From Rhizobium croatiense (GTDB lineage: Bacteria; Pseudomonadota; Alphaproteobacteria; Rhizobiales; Rhizobiaceae), in contig NZ_JAILYJ010000002.1 of NCBI RefSeq assembly GCF_019793465.1, positions 124,001 through 188,000 on the forward strand: DNA of 64,000 nt. Direction: 5' to 3'. A model generated the notes under the pieces. That model did not search any database, was not told where the DNA came from, and saw only the letters and a program-made list of their open reading frames with translations. Positions 24,423 to 33,444 of this stretch are shown here, in pieces. How positions within the stretch are numbered: position 1 is the first letter of the stretch; each line of letters begins with the position of its first letter. Position numbers and translations under genes: made by a program.

Positions 24423-25301
24423 ATGCCGCTCAATCTCGATCAGCTCGAGACCTTCATCAATGTCGCCGATCTTGGAAGCTTTACGGCCGCCGCCGACAAG
24501 GAAGGCGTGACGCAACCGGCCGTCAGCCAGCAGATCAAAGGCCTCGAACAGCGGCTCGGCGTCAGACTGATCGAGCGCGTCGGGCGGCGGGCGCAACCGA
24601 CGGCGGCCGGCCTCGACCTGCTTTCGCACGCGAGGCGTCTGCTGCAGGAAGCGGCCGCGGCGGAAGAAGCAATGATGCCCTACAGGGACGGCGCCAGCGG
24701 CCGGGTGCGCATCGGCAGCGGCGGCACGGCCTCGATCCATCTGCTGCCGCGCGCCATCGCCGCCGCCAGGCAGGCGATGCCCGGCCTCGAAATCACCGTC
24801 AATATCGGCAATGCCGATGATATTCTGCGCGATCTGGAGGCCAACAGCCTAGACATCGCCGTCGTGGCCTTGCCGGCATCGGGACGAAACTTCGAGATCG
24901 AACCGTTTTACGAGGAGGAATTGCTGGCTGTCGCGCCCGCAGGCAGCCTGCTGCCCGACGGCGGACCGGATGCCGCCTTCATGCGCGACAGGACGCTGCT
25001 GCTTTACGAGGGCGGCAATACCAGGCGGGCAATCGACGCGTGGCTCGCCGCCCCCGATGGCAGGACCCGTCCTGCGATGGAATTCGGCAGCGTCGAGGCG
25101 ATCAAGGAGCTGGTGGCCGTCGGGCTCGGATGGTCGATCCTGCCGGGACTGGCGCTCAAGCGCGACCGTGCCGGCCTGGTGACAACGACGTCGCTGAAGC
25201 CGAAGCTCATGCGCCAGCTCGGTATGGTTCTGCGCCGGGACAAACATCTGACACGCGGCCTTCGCGAAATGATGAAATGCCTGCGCGAGTGCAAGGATTA
25301 A
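24423..25301 (+). CDS. LysR-family transcriptional regulator
   Basis: A 292-residue LTTR. The N-terminal winged helix-turn-helix is LDQLETFINVADLGSFTAAA with the recognition part GVTQPAVSQQIKGLEQRLG. A linker helix (RRLLQEAAAAEEAM) and a periplasmic-binding-protein-like effector domain follow (RVRIGSGGTASIHLLP, LDIAVVALPA, VAVGLGWSILPG). ATG 24423 fits the usual N-terminus. It is divergent from the DUF1127 gene and may control it or itself; the effector is unknown. No typical enzyme gene pair for an LTTR is adjacent. Confidence 0.93.
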   Translation: MPLNLDQLETFINVADLGSFTAAADKEGVTQPAVSQQIKGLEQRLGVRLIERVGRRAQPTAAGLDLLSHARRLLQEAAAAEEAMMPYRDGASGRVRIGSGGTASIHLLPRAIAAARQAMPGLEITVNIGNADDILRDLEANSLDIAVVALPASGRNFEIEPFYEEELLAVAPAGSLLPDGGPDAAFMRDRTLLLYEGGNTRRAIDAWLAAPDGRTRPAMEFGSVEAIKELVAVGLGWSILPGLALKRDRAGLVTTTSLKPKLMRQLGMVLRRDKHLTRGLREMMKCLRECKD

Positions 25302-25454
25302 CACCGCTTCGACCCCACAAGTCCGGACGCGACGGGGGAAAAACCTTCAATATGGCAAGCTTCTCGCCTCACCTAATTTGAGGCAACATAATACCACATT
25401 GCTAAATGGCTGTTTTTGCTTATGTTTCTTTTGAGATTGCCGGACGCGTCGATA

Positions 25455-25483
25455 TTGACCCGATGACACATTCCCTTTATACA
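25455..25483 (+). promoter_or_regulatory. sigma-70-type promoter of rplM-rpsI
   Basis: TTGACC (25455-25460), exact 17-base spacer, TATACA (25478-25483). This is unusually close to consensus for a Rhizobium promoter and fits a ribosomal-protein operon. The leader to ATG 25607 would be about 115 bases. Confidence 0.8.
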
Positions 25484-25606
25484 CCGCGCCAGAACGCAGC
25501 CCTCCCGGCTGCTTTCTTTTTGGCATGCCTTGCGCCTGCCAATCCAAGCAACAAGAAACGCCCTTTCAAGCCCTCGGGCCAAGGGTCCCAAAAGAGAGTA
25601 TTCACT

Positions 25607-26071
25607 ATGGCTACCTTCTCCCAGAAGCCTGCAGAGGTGGAGAAGAAGTGGGTGATCATCGACGCCGAAGGGCTGGTCGTTGGCCGTCTCGCTTCCATCA
25701 TCGCTATGCGCCTGCGCGGCAAGCACAAGGCAACCTTCACGCCCCACGTTGACGACGGCGACAACGTCATCGTCATCAATGCCGACAAGGTCGTTTTCAC
25801 CGGCAAGAAGTATTCCGACAAGGTCTACTACTGGCACACCGGTTACGCCGGCGGCATCAAGGAACGCACTGCGCGCCAGATCATCGAAGGCCGCTTCCCG
25901 GAGCGCGTCCTCGAAAAGGCCGTCGAGCGCATGGTTCCGCGCGGCCCGCTCGGCCGTCGCCAGATGAAGAACCTGCGCGTCTACGCCGGCGCCAACCATC
26001 CCCATGAAGCCCAGCAGCCGGTCGCCCTCGACGTTGCCGCGCTCAACAAAAAGAACGTAAGGAGCGCCTGA
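25607..26071 (+). CDS. rplM: 50S ribosomal protein L13
   Basis: A 154-residue ribosomal protein of the large subunit. Landmarks: [29 protein letters not shown], the [15 protein letters not shown] loop, and the C-terminal [18 protein letters not shown], all characteristic of L13. ATG 25607 ([12 protein letters not shown]) fits the family; the frame is open further upstream through the promoter and leader, which is not coding. It is the first gene of the rplM-rpsI pair, 2 bases from rpsI. Confidence 0.99.
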   Translation: MATFSQKPAEVEKKWVIIDAEGLVVGRLASIIAMRLRGKHKATFTPHVDDGDNVIVINADKVVFTGKKYSDKVYYWHTGYAGGIKERTARQIIEGRFPERVLEKAVERMVPRGPLGRRQMKNLRVYAGANHPHEAQQPVALDVAALNKKNVRSA

Positions 26072-26073
26072 TC

Positions 26074-26541
26074 ATGGCTGACCTCTCCTCCCTGAAGGAT
26101 CTCGGCACGGCTTCCGAAGCTGCTGCTCCGGCCCACGTCCGCAAGGTCGATTCGCTCGGCCGCTCCTACGCGACCGGCAAGCGCAAGAACGCCGTCGCCC
26201 GCGTCTGGGTCAAGCCGGGCTCCGGCAAGATCATCGTCAACGGCAAGGAATTCGCGGAATATTTCGCCCGTCCGGTGCTGCAGATGATCCTGCGCCAGCC
26301 GATCGTCGCTGCTGCCCGTGACGGCCAGTTCGACATCGTCGCAACCGTTGCCGGCGGCGGTCTCTCCGGCCAGGCCGGTGCCGTTCGCCACGGCCTGTCC
26401 AAGGCGCTCACCTACTTCGAACCGGGCCTGCGCTCGGTGCTGAAGAAGGGCGGCTTCCTGACCCGCGACAGCCGCGTCGTCGAACGCAAGAAGTACGGCA
26501 AGGCAAAGGCCCGCCGCTCCTTCCAGTTCTCGAAGCGCTAA
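26074..26541 (+). CDS. rpsI: 30S ribosomal protein S9
   Basis: A 155-residue small-subunit protein with the alphaproteobacterial N-terminal extension of about 25 residues before [19 protein letters not shown]. The core [16 protein letters not shown] and [18 protein letters not shown] are present. The C-terminal tail [17 protein letters not shown] ends with the Arg that reaches the decoding centre. It lies 2 bases after rplM, and an intrinsic terminator follows. Confidence 0.99.
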   Translation: MADLSSLKDLGTASEAAAPAHVRKVDSLGRSYATGKRKNAVARVWVKPGSGKIIVNGKEFAEYFARPVLQMILRQPIVAAARDGQFDIVATVAGGGLSGQAGAVRHGLSKALTYFEPGLRSVLKKGGFLTRDSRVVERKKYGKAKARRSFQFSKR

Positions 26542-26566
26542 TCGTTTCGAACAGATGGATTTTACG

Positions 26567-26591
26567 AAGGCCGGGGAAACCCGGCCTTTTT
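26567..26591 (+). terminator. rho-independent terminator of rplM-rpsI
   Basis: AAGGCCGGG, loop GAAA, CCCGGCCTT, then TTT. It lies 26 bases past the rpsI stop. Confidence 0.92.
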
Positions 26592-26730
26592 GCTGTGCAG
26601 TCGGCTCCTGAACGGGCGGATCGCTGCGGCGCTGCGCGCTCTTCAGGACCTGAAAGCATGCCGCGCAAAACCATGCAGCGCTTCTGCGGCAGCGGCATGC
26701 GTAAATAAAAGCAGAAGGACCGCGTCCGAA

Positions 26731-26810
26731 AGCCCGACGCGCTTCAGTCCTTTGTTTTATGAAGGTCGTTATCCCCGAAGCACTGCACACTTCCGGGCGA
26801 CATGCATTAG
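26731..26810. repeat. RIME-like repeat, copy 5 (partly decayed)
   Basis: The TTTGTTTTAT spacer, GGTCGTTATCCCCGAAGCACTGCACACTTCCGGGCGACATGC hairpin and final ATTAG are kept; the first palindrome is reduced to GACGCGCTTCAG. The stop codon of the acyltransferase (minus strand, 26809-26807) lies inside the end of the repeat. Confidence 0.8.
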
Positions 26811-28774
26811 TCAGAAGAGAGCGCTGCCATACCGTTCGGATCCGCCATGTGGTCGCGCCCGAGAGTGACCATGATTTCGTCGGTGACGGCGTCCGCGCCT
26901 ACCGGGGTGAAATGCACCTTGTCGGAAATGAAGGTCTTGCCTTCCCGCGCCAGATCGCATCGGCCCGCCTCCATCCCGCAGAAAATCCTGGCCGGATCGA
27001 CGCGCAGGACGTGCCTGTCCTTGGGGTCGTCGAGATAGGCATAGGAAGGCGCCGATTGCTGGAGAAATTCATCCTGAGCGATCGTGATCGTCGGCTCCGG
27101 CGTGCCCTTGTGCATCAGCTTCGCGACCTTGGCGGCGATCTCGGTTTCGCCGCGCGGATGAGGATAGATGATGACGACGCGGATGCCGGCCGATGTCAGC
27201 TCGCCGACGCTTTTGTCGAAAGCATCCCTCAACCGCTGCCCTACGTCTGATGTCGCGACTTCCTCGCCCCTGAACCTGTAGCGCGACTGCTCGAAAAAGA
27301 TCTTCCAGGAGGCAGCGAGAAAGACCGTTTTCACCTTGCTCTTGACGAGATAGTCGATCGCCGCAGCGTTGAAGGCACCGCAGTCGCGCGCCTGGTGGGG
27401 GACCATCGAGACGTCGGCGACCGGCGCGCAGAAGCTGTGCGTGATCTGCTGCAGGCCGATATTCATGCCGTCCAGACGCTTGGCCAGCGCCGGCGTCAGC
27501 GACGACGCCAGGGAATCTCCAAGGATGGCGTATGTCTGTGCGTGGCTGCCGTTGAATACGCAGCCCTGGATCGGCATCGTCTCCCAGCCCGACGCGCCCT
27601 CGAGAAGGCAGGTCTTGCTCCAACCATTGTTCGCCATGAATTCCTTGATCGGCGCCGGCAGACGCCAGGGAATGCCGCGCGTATCGTGGCCGTAAATGCC
27701 GAAGGCGATAAAGGCGGCCAGCACCAAGGATACCGATGCGACCAGGCCGCGGGTCGACGGCAGCAATCGGCGCTCGCCCCTGCGGAACGGCTGCTCGACG
27801 AAACGCCATGAGACATAGGCAAGCACAAGCGAAAGCCAGGTAAGAACGCCCATCGCGGTCAAAGGGGGCGGATCGATGCTGCGGATCCGCGCAAAGGCAA
27901 AAAGCGGTTGGTGCCAGAGATAGGCGCTGTAGCTGATCTGCCCGACCATGATGAAGACGCGGGTTGAAAGCAGTGCCGCCACCCAGGTTCCCTGTCGCGC
28001 ATAGAGCAGCACGAGCATCGCGCCGACCACGGGAACCAGGGCGAGCGTCGAGGGAATGGGCGAGGTTTCGTCGAAATAGAAGATGGAGAAGGCAATCATG
28101 CCGAAACCGAGGAACGACAGCGGATCGCTGCCGCGCTTTTGCCCCTTCAACTGGACGCTGCCGATCGATCCGGCCAGAAACTCCCAGGCCCGCGACGGCA
28201 GGAAATAGAAATTGGCCGAGGGAAAGACGCGCGACGCCCACTCGCTGTAGGCAAGGCTGGCAAGCGCGATCGCAACCAGGACCGCAAAGAGCCAGCTCGG
28301 CTTGCGCTTCCACATGAATATGACGAGCAGCGGAAAGAACATGTAATACTGTTCTTCGACGGCCAGGCTCCAGATGTGGAGCAGCGGCACCTCTGCGGCC
28401 TCCGGCGCAAAATAGCCGCTCTTGAACCAGAACAGGAAATTGGCGCCGGAGAGGCTGGTGGCAATCAGGCTGTCGGAGAAGGCGCGAAATTCCTCCTGCA
28501 TGACCCAGAGCCAGGCGAAGGGCAGACAGCACAGGACGACGAGAAACAGGGCCGGCAGGATCCGGCGGGCGCGGCGCTCGTAGAATGCCGCCAGCGAGAA
28601 GGTGCCGTTGCGCATCTCTTCAAGGATGATCGAGGTGATCAGAAATCCGCTGATCACGAAGAAAACGTCGACGCCGATGAAGCCGCCGCTGAAGAAACTG
28701 AAGCCCGCATGAAATAGAATAACGGGCATCACTGCGGCCGCCCGCAGGCCGTCAATCTCTCGTCGGTAAATCAC
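26807..28774 (-). CDS. OafA/YrhL-type acyltransferase with C-terminal SGNH domain
   Basis: A 655-residue inner-membrane protein. Residues 1 to about 360 are an acyltransferase-3 domain with about ten membrane segments, starting YRREIDGLRAAAVMPVILFHAGF (catalytic-type His in FHAG) and with RRARRILPALF and WSLAVEEQYYMFFPL. The C-terminal 270 residues form a periplasmic SGNH-hydrolase-like domain: ILGDSLASSL is block I with the Ser, and DKVHFTPVGADAV near the end is the Asp-His block. Such fusions O-acetylate surface polysaccharides or lipids. The start is GTG 28774, set by the conserved N-terminus. It sits alone between rpsI and speB. Confidence 0.9.
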   Translation of the reverse strand: MIYRREIDGLRAAAVMPVILFHAGFSFFSGGFIGVDVFFVISGFLITSIILEEMRNGTFSLAAFYERRARRILPALFLVVLCCLPFAWLWVMQEEFRAFSDSLIATSLSGANFLFWFKSGYFAPEAAEVPLLHIWSLAVEEQYYMFFPLLVIFMWKRKPSWLFAVLVAIALASLAYSEWASRVFPSANFYFLPSRAWEFLAGSIGSVQLKGQKRGSDPLSFLGFGMIAFSIFYFDETSPIPSTLALVPVVGAMLVLLYARQGTWVAALLSTRVFIMVGQISYSAYLWHQPLFAFARIRSIDPPPLTAMGVLTWLSLVLAYVSWRFVEQPFRRGERRLLPSTRGLVASVSLVLAAFIAFGIYGHDTRGIPWRLPAPIKEFMANNGWSKTCLLEGASGWETMPIQGCVFNGSHAQTYAILGDSLASSLTPALAKRLDGMNIGLQQITHSFCAPVADVSMVPHQARDCGAFNAAAIDYLVKSKVKTVFLAASWKIFFEQSRYRFRGEEVATSDVGQRLRDAFDKSVGELTSAGIRVVIIYPHPRGETEIAAKVAKLMHKGTPEPTITIAQDEFLQQSAPSYAYLDDPKDRHVLRVDPARIFCGMEAGRCDLAREGKTFISDKVHFTPVGADAVTDEIMVTLGRDHMADPNGMAALSSD

Positions 28775-29139
28775 TTAAAATATTCCCGAAAAATCGTATT
28801 CTTACCGACTATGAGCACCGAATCTGCAACCCGGCATTGCATAGATAGGTCGGATTTTTTCTGCAAGTATGAATTTTAGAAAAAATTCGACTAAACCGCC
28901 GCTTTTATCAAGATCCTCAGAAGGAGGATAGCGCCTTGTTCCCAGGCCTCGGCGACGCCGTCATCCGAACGATTGCTTGAAATCCGTGCGCACCTCGCCT
29001 ACCCCTTTCCTCGCGCGAACGGATCGGCCAAATCCTTCGCGCAGATCGGCCTCGACGCTCCGGCGTGGAATGGCGATCTGCAAGGCAGCGTCCGCATTGA
29101 ACGCGACTATGGTTCTGCGACCGAAAAAAGGAGCATGAC
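28775..29139. other. divergent upstream region of acyltransferase and speB
   Basis: 365 bases. It is AT-rich near the acyltransferase (28790-28880, with TTTTTTCTGC and AAAAAATTCG). A strong ribosome site AAGGAGG at 28921 precedes a 14-codon frame, TTG 28936 to TGA 28980, that is not part of any known gene. See the matching finding. Confidence 0.5.
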
Positions 29140-30102
29140 TTGGCGAACAAGACCATCGATCACGCCTTCACGGCGACCAGCCTCACCTCCGCCGCCAGCG
29201 ACCCGACCTTTGCCGGCGCGCTGTCCTTCATGCGCCGCCGCTTCACCAAGGAACTCGCCGGCGTCGATGTCGCCGTCTGGGGCATTCCTTTCGACGCCGC
29301 CACGTCGAACCGGCCAGGCACGCGCTTCGGTCCTCAGGCAATCCGGCGCGCCTCGGCGATCTTCGACAATGATGCCCAATATCCCTTCAACCGCGAATTG
29401 TTCGCCGATATGGCCGTGATCGACTACGGCGATTGCCTGCTCGATTACGGCAATCACCAGGATACGCCCGGCGCCATCGAACGCCAGGCGAACGCGATCC
29501 TCGACAGTGGCGCTTTCCTGCTGACGCTCGGCGGTGATCATTACGTCACCTGGCCGCTGCTGAAAGCCCATGCGGCGAAACATGGGCCGCTGGCGCTCGT
29601 GCAGTTCGACGCGCATCAGGACACCTGGTTCGACGAAGAGCGGCGCATCGACCATGGCTCCTTCGTCGCACGGGCCACCCGCGAGGGCATCATCGACCCC
29701 GATCGCTCGATTCAGATCGGCATCCGCACCCATGCGCCGGAGGATTGCGGCATCAATATTCTCTATGGTCATCAGGTCGAGGATATGACTGCCGGCGATA
29801 TCGCTTCGGCGATCATCTCCCACACGCGCGGCGCGCCGGCCTATCTCACCTTCGATATCGATTGCCTCGATCCGGCCTTTGCGCCCGGCACCGGCACGCC
29901 GGTCGCCGGCGGACCGTCGAGCGCCAAAATCCTCTCAGTGCTGCAGCGCCTGCATCAGCTCGATATCCGCGGCGCCGATATCGTCGAGGTTTCGCCGCCC
30001 TACGACCATGCCGATATCACCGCCATTGCCGGGGCAACGGTGGCGATGTATATGCTGGGGCTTCATGCGGAGCGACGCGCCATCGCCGTGTCACAAGGCT
30101 GA
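29140..30102 (+). CDS. speB: agmatinase / ureohydrolase family
   Basis: A 320-residue manganese ureohydrolase that would convert agmatine to putrescine and urea. All metal-binding motifs are present: GGDHYV near residue 130, FDAHQDTW near 157, and [17 protein letters not shown] near 240. The start is TTG 29140 with AAAAGGAG 9 bases upstream; an ATG at 29135 is in a different frame, and ATG 29230 would remove the conserved [10 protein letters not shown] segment. The substrate could also be guanidinobutyrate or a related compound, as many rhizobial SpeB paralogues differ. It precedes argC by 58 bases, probably one operon. Confidence 0.9.
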   Translation: MANKTIDHAFTATSLTSAASDPTFAGALSFMRRRFTKELAGVDVAVWGIPFDAATSNRPGTRFGPQAIRRASAIFDNDAQYPFNRELFADMAVIDYGDCLLDYGNHQDTPGAIERQANAILDSGAFLLTLGGDHYVTWPLLKAHAAKHGPLALVQFDAHQDTWFDEERRIDHGSFVARATREGIIDPDRSIQIGIRTHAPEDCGINILYGHQVEDMTAGDIASAIISHTRGAPAYLTFDIDCLDPAFAPGTGTPVAGGPSSAKILSVLQRLHQLDIRGADIVEVSPPYDHADITAIAGATVAMYMLGLHAERRAIAVSQG

Positions 30103-30160
30103 CTTATTATCCCAAAATGAATCCGGAAACCTTCTGAACCCATTGAAAGCGCAGGTTAAC

Positions 30161-31093
30161 ATGGCACCGAAAATCTTCATCGACGGCGAACACGGCACAA
30201 CGGGTCTGCAGATCCGCACGCGCATGGCCGGCCGCCGCGATGTCGAGCTTCTGTCCATACCGGAGGCCGAGCGGCGCAACGCCGCCCTGCGCGAGGACAT
30301 GCTGAACAGCGCCGATATCGCCATTCTCTGCCTGCCCGACGAGGCATCGAAGGAAGCGGTTCAGATGGTCTCGGCCAACAACAATGTGCGCGTCATCGAC
30401 ACTTCGACCGCCTTCCGCGTCAATCCCGGCTGGGCCTATGGCTTTGCCGAAATGGACGGCGCGCAGGCCGACAAGATCAAAGCCGCGCGTTTCGTCGCCA
30501 ACCCCGGCTGCTATCCGACTGGCGCAATCGGCCTGATCCGGCCGCTGCGTGCCGCCGGCATTCTGCCGGACGGGTATCCGGTGACGGTCAATGCGGTTTC
30601 CGGCTATACCGGTGGCGGCAAGCAGATGATCGCGCAGATGGAAAATCCGGATCACCCGGATGCGATCACCGCGCCGCATTTCCTCTACGGTCTGCCCCTC
30701 ACCCACAAGCATGTGCCCGAAATGACCGTGCACGGGCTGCTCGACCGGGCACCGATTTTCTCGCCATCGGTCGGCAAGTTCGCGCAGGGCATGATCGTGC
30801 AGGTGCCGCTGCATCTCGACGATCTCGCCGAGGGCACGACGATGGAAAGCATCCACGCGGCTCTCGTCGCTCACTATGCCGGCCAGGACATCGTCACCGT
30901 CGTACCGCTCGCCGACAGCAAGGCGCTCCCCCGTGTCAACGCCGTCGAACTCGAAGGCAAGGACACGATGAAGCTCTTCGTCTTCGGCGCGCCGGGCGGT
31001 TCCCAGGTCAATCTGGTGGCGCTGCTCGACAATCTCGGCAAGGGCGCCTCGGGTGCTGCCGTGCAGAACATGGACCTGATGCTCGCTTCCTGA
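30161..31093 (+). CDS. argC: N-acetyl-gamma-glutamyl-phosphate reductase (ArgC type 2)
   Basis: A 310-residue NADPH enzyme of arginine synthesis, reducing N-acetylglutamyl phosphate to the semialdehyde. N-terminal nucleotide motif: [14 protein letters not shown]. The catalytic Cys is in [12 protein letters not shown] near residue 117, and the substrate His is in [11 protein letters not shown]. Its length (about 310) is that of the type 2 form found in alphaproteobacteria. ATG 30161 follows speB by 58 bases. Closeness to rplM-rpsI and speB is a recurring alphaproteobacterial arrangement. Confidence 0.97.
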   Translation: MAPKIFIDGEHGTTGLQIRTRMAGRRDVELLSIPEAERRNAALREDMLNSADIAILCLPDEASKEAVQMVSANNNVRVIDTSTAFRVNPGWAYGFAEMDGAQADKIKAARFVANPGCYPTGAIGLIRPLRAAGILPDGYPVTVNAVSGYTGGGKQMIAQMENPDHPDAITAPHFLYGLPLTHKHVPEMTVHGLLDRAPIFSPSVGKFAQGMIVQVPLHLDDLAEGTTMESIHAALVAHYAGQDIVTVVPLADSKALPRVNAVELEGKDTMKLFVFGAPGGSQVNLVALLDNLGKGASGAAVQNMDLMLAS

Positions 31094-31097
31094 CGTC

Positions 31098-31889
31098 ATG
31101 ACGCTGGATGGGCTTATCACGGACGGGCAGGCCTGGTTTGCCGCCGCCCTGCCCGATCACGGCATCTATGCCCTGATGGCCTTTGCCTTCATCGCCGGAC
31201 TCGCCCGCGGCTTCTCCGGTTTCGGGGCAGCGCTGATCTTCATTCCGCTCGGTGGCGCCATCATCGGGCCAAAACTGGCCTCGCCGATCCTGCTCGTCAT
31301 CGACGGCATTGCCACGCTCGGGATGATCCCAACTGCCTGGCGCAACGCCAACCGGCCCGAGGTCTTCGTCATGGCCGCGGGTGCGGCACTCGGCGTCCCG
31401 GCCGGCACCGCGATGCTGGCACTGCTCGATCCGACGCTGTTGCGATGGAGCATCACGATCATCGCCATCTCACTGCTCGCGCTTCTCGTCTCCGGATGGC
31501 GTTATCACGGCGCGCCTTCGGCACCGCTCAGCAGCGGCGTCGGCCTGATTGCCGGCCTCTTCAGCGGCGCCGCACAGCTCGGTGGCCCGCCTGTCGTCGC
31601 CTATTGGCTCGGCGGCAAGAGCGACTTCACGCGCGTCCGGGCCAATGTCGTGCTCTATTTCTCCATTTCCACCATCTTCAGCGCCATCAGCTATTATATC
31701 GGCGGACTGTTCGTCCCCGCCGTCTTTGCGCTGACTGCCGTCATCTTGCCGAGTTATGCGCTGGGGCTTTACGGCGGCTCGAAACTGTTCGGGCTGGCCG
31801 AGGAACGGACCTTCCGCATCGCCTGCTACGTGCTGATCGCCGCCGCTGCAATCATCGGCATGCCGCTGCTCGACGGCGTGCTGCGTTAA
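31098..31889 (+). CDS. TauE/SafE (sulfite exporter) family permease
   Basis: A 263-residue inner-membrane protein with about eight hydrophobic segments and two similar halves (GLARGFSGFGAALIFIPLGG in the first; GLIAGLFSGAAQLGGPPVV in the second), as in the TauE/SafE anion-exporter family. Members move sulfite, sulfoacetate or other small organic anions; the substrate is not predictable here. It starts 4 bases after the argC stop, so it is translationally close to argC, although a link to arginine synthesis is not obvious. It is convergent with ctaA (10 bases between stops). Confidence 0.88.
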   Translation: MTLDGLITDGQAWFAAALPDHGIYALMAFAFIAGLARGFSGFGAALIFIPLGGAIIGPKLASPILLVIDGIATLGMIPTAWRNANRPEVFVMAAGAALGVPAGTAMLALLDPTLLRWSITIIAISLLALLVSGWRYHGAPSAPLSSGVGLIAGLFSGAAQLGGPPVVAYWLGGKSDFTRVRANVVLYFSISTIFSAISYYIGGLFVPAVFALTAVILPSYALGLYGGSKLFGLAEERTFRIACYVLIAAAAIIGMPLLDGVLR

Positions 31890-31899
31890 ACGGCCAGCT

Positions 31900-33003
31900 T
31901 CAATCGCGCTCCGCAATTGCCGTGGTGTGCGGATATTCGCCGTAAAAGCCGCGCCAGTTGGCGACGGCGAAACCGAAGACCGCCAGGGCGCCGGCCTGAT
32001 GCAGCAGGCCCCAGTGAAGCGGCACTTGCAGCAGCAGCGTGGCGATGCCGATCGCCGCCTGCAGCGTCACCAGAGAGAAAAGCACCACGGCGCGGCGGGC
32101 ATGGGTTGTCCAGGGTGCGGCGCGCAGGGCAATGACCATGTTGATCAAGGTCAGCGCGAAGAGCGCATAGGCGCCGACGCGGTGGATGAACTGCACGGTC
32201 TTCGGGTTCTCGAAGGCGTTGATCCAGAAGGGCTGCTGGATCAAGAGATCCGAGGGGATGACGGCACCATCCATCAGCGGCCAGGTATTGTAGGAGAAAC
32301 CGGCATCGAGCCCGGCCACCAGCGCGCCGAGATAGATCTGGAACAGCGCGAAGATGGCGATGACGGCGGCAAAACCGCGCGAACTGCGCGCCGGCGCCGG
32401 ATCGTTGGAATGTCTGGAGAGACCGCGCATAATCCACATGCAGCCGGCAAAGATCAGGCAGGCCATGACGAGATGTGTCGCAAGCCGGTATTGGCTGACA
32501 TCGGTGCGGACGGAAAGACCCGAGGACACCATCCACCAGCCGATAAAACCCTGCAGGCCGCCGAGCGCCAGAATGCCGACGAGCGGCCAGCGCAGGCGTC
32601 TTTCGATGCGCCCCGTCAGCCAGAAAAAGATAAGCGGCAGCGCGAAGATCACGCCGATGCCGCGGGCGATCAGCCGGTGGGCCCATTCCCACCAGAAAAT
32701 GCCCTTGAACTCGTCGACCGTCATGGAGCTGTTCAATTGCTGAAATTCGGGAATGCGCTGGTAGAGGCGGAACTCCTCCTCCCATTCGGCAGCCGATAGT
32801 GGCGGAATGATGCCATGGATCGGCTTCCATTCGGTGATCGACAGGCCGGAATTGGTCAGCCGCGTGGCGCCGCCGACGAGCACGAGACAGAAGAGCGCTA
32901 AAAGCACGAAGCCGAGCCACAGCCGCAAGGCGCGGCGATTGTGGTTCTGCTTGCGCACTTCGCTCAGGATCGCCTGTTCCGTGGTGAGGTTCGCGACGGC
33001 CAT
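31900..33003 (-). CDS. ctaA: heme A synthase (COX15/CtaA)
   Basis: A 367-residue inner-membrane protein with eight predicted helices. It oxidises the C8 methyl of haem O to make haem A for cytochrome aa3 oxidase. Four haem-ligand His are seen: EWAHRLIAR, ATHLVMAC, FIHRVGAY and LLHQAGAL. The signature RLTNSGLSITEWKP and GFIGWWMVSSGL are those of alphaproteobacterial and mitochondrial COX15. GAAGGAGA precedes ATG 33003. The frame extends 32 codons upstream, but the ribosome site decides for 33003. No other cytochrome-oxidase gene is in the window. Confidence 0.97.
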   Translation of the reverse strand: MAVANLTTEQAILSEVRKQNHNRRALRLWLGFVLLALFCLVLVGGATRLTNSGLSITEWKPIHGIIPPLSAAEWEEEFRLYQRIPEFQQLNSSMTVDEFKGIFWWEWAHRLIARGIGVIFALPLIFFWLTGRIERRLRWPLVGILALGGLQGFIGWWMVSSGLSVRTDVSQYRLATHLVMACLIFAGCMWIMRGLSRHSNDPAPARSSRGFAAVIAIFALFQIYLGALVAGLDAGFSYNTWPLMDGAVIPSDLLIQQPFWINAFENPKTVQFIHRVGAYALFALTLINMVIALRAAPWTTHARRAVVLFSLVTLQAAIGIATLLLQVPLHWGLLHQAGALAVFGFAVANWRGFYGEYPHTTAIAERD

Positions 33004-33116
33004 GATGTCTCCTTCTATCCGGCAGTTGATTTGCCCCACCGGCTCATGCAAAACAAGCCCCGAACCTTTGCGGCATGCCGTCGCGCCGGTTCGCGCCACC
33101 CAGACAAGAGATCAAA

Positions 33117-33326
33117 ATGCCCGTCCGCCTCCGCAAATTCATCGGCACGATCCTCATCATCGTGCTCGTGCTCGTCTACGCGCTGGTGGCGAACACGATC
33201 GCAGTGGCGACGCTCGGCAACGCGCCGTGGTGGGGGCACCTGCTCTATTTCCTGCTCACCGGCCTGCTTTGGATCTTGCCGGCGATGGTGATCATCAAAT
33301 GGATGGCCGGACCGCGGCAGCAGTAA
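33117..33326 (+). CDS. DUF2842 small membrane protein
   Basis: A 69-residue protein with two transmembrane helices (FIGTILIIVLVLVYALVA and LLYFLLTGLLWILPAMVII) and a short positively charged end. The pattern PWWGHLLYFLLTGLLWILPAM is typical of DUF2842, a family found in alphaproteobacteria and often near ctaA. It is divergent from ctaA with 113 bases between starts. The function is unknown; a role in membrane or oxidase assembly would only be a guess from context. Confidence 0.85.
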   Translation: MPVRLRKFIGTILIIVLVLVYALVANTIAVATLGNAPWWGHLLYFLLTGLLWILPAMVIIKWMAGPRQQ

Positions 33327-33444
33327 GCCATTAACGGCCGAATAACCGTGATCGGCGGAAAACCTCGCTGATAGCCGACGATTAAACCAAATATACGCCC
33401 TGTATAGCTAGCTTCCCGCTCAGCATTTTGACCGGAGAGTTCCC

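Noticed and set aside
29135..29419. ATG 29135 as start of speB
   Set aside because: It is in a different frame; the conserved agmatinase N-terminus is read only from TTG 29140.
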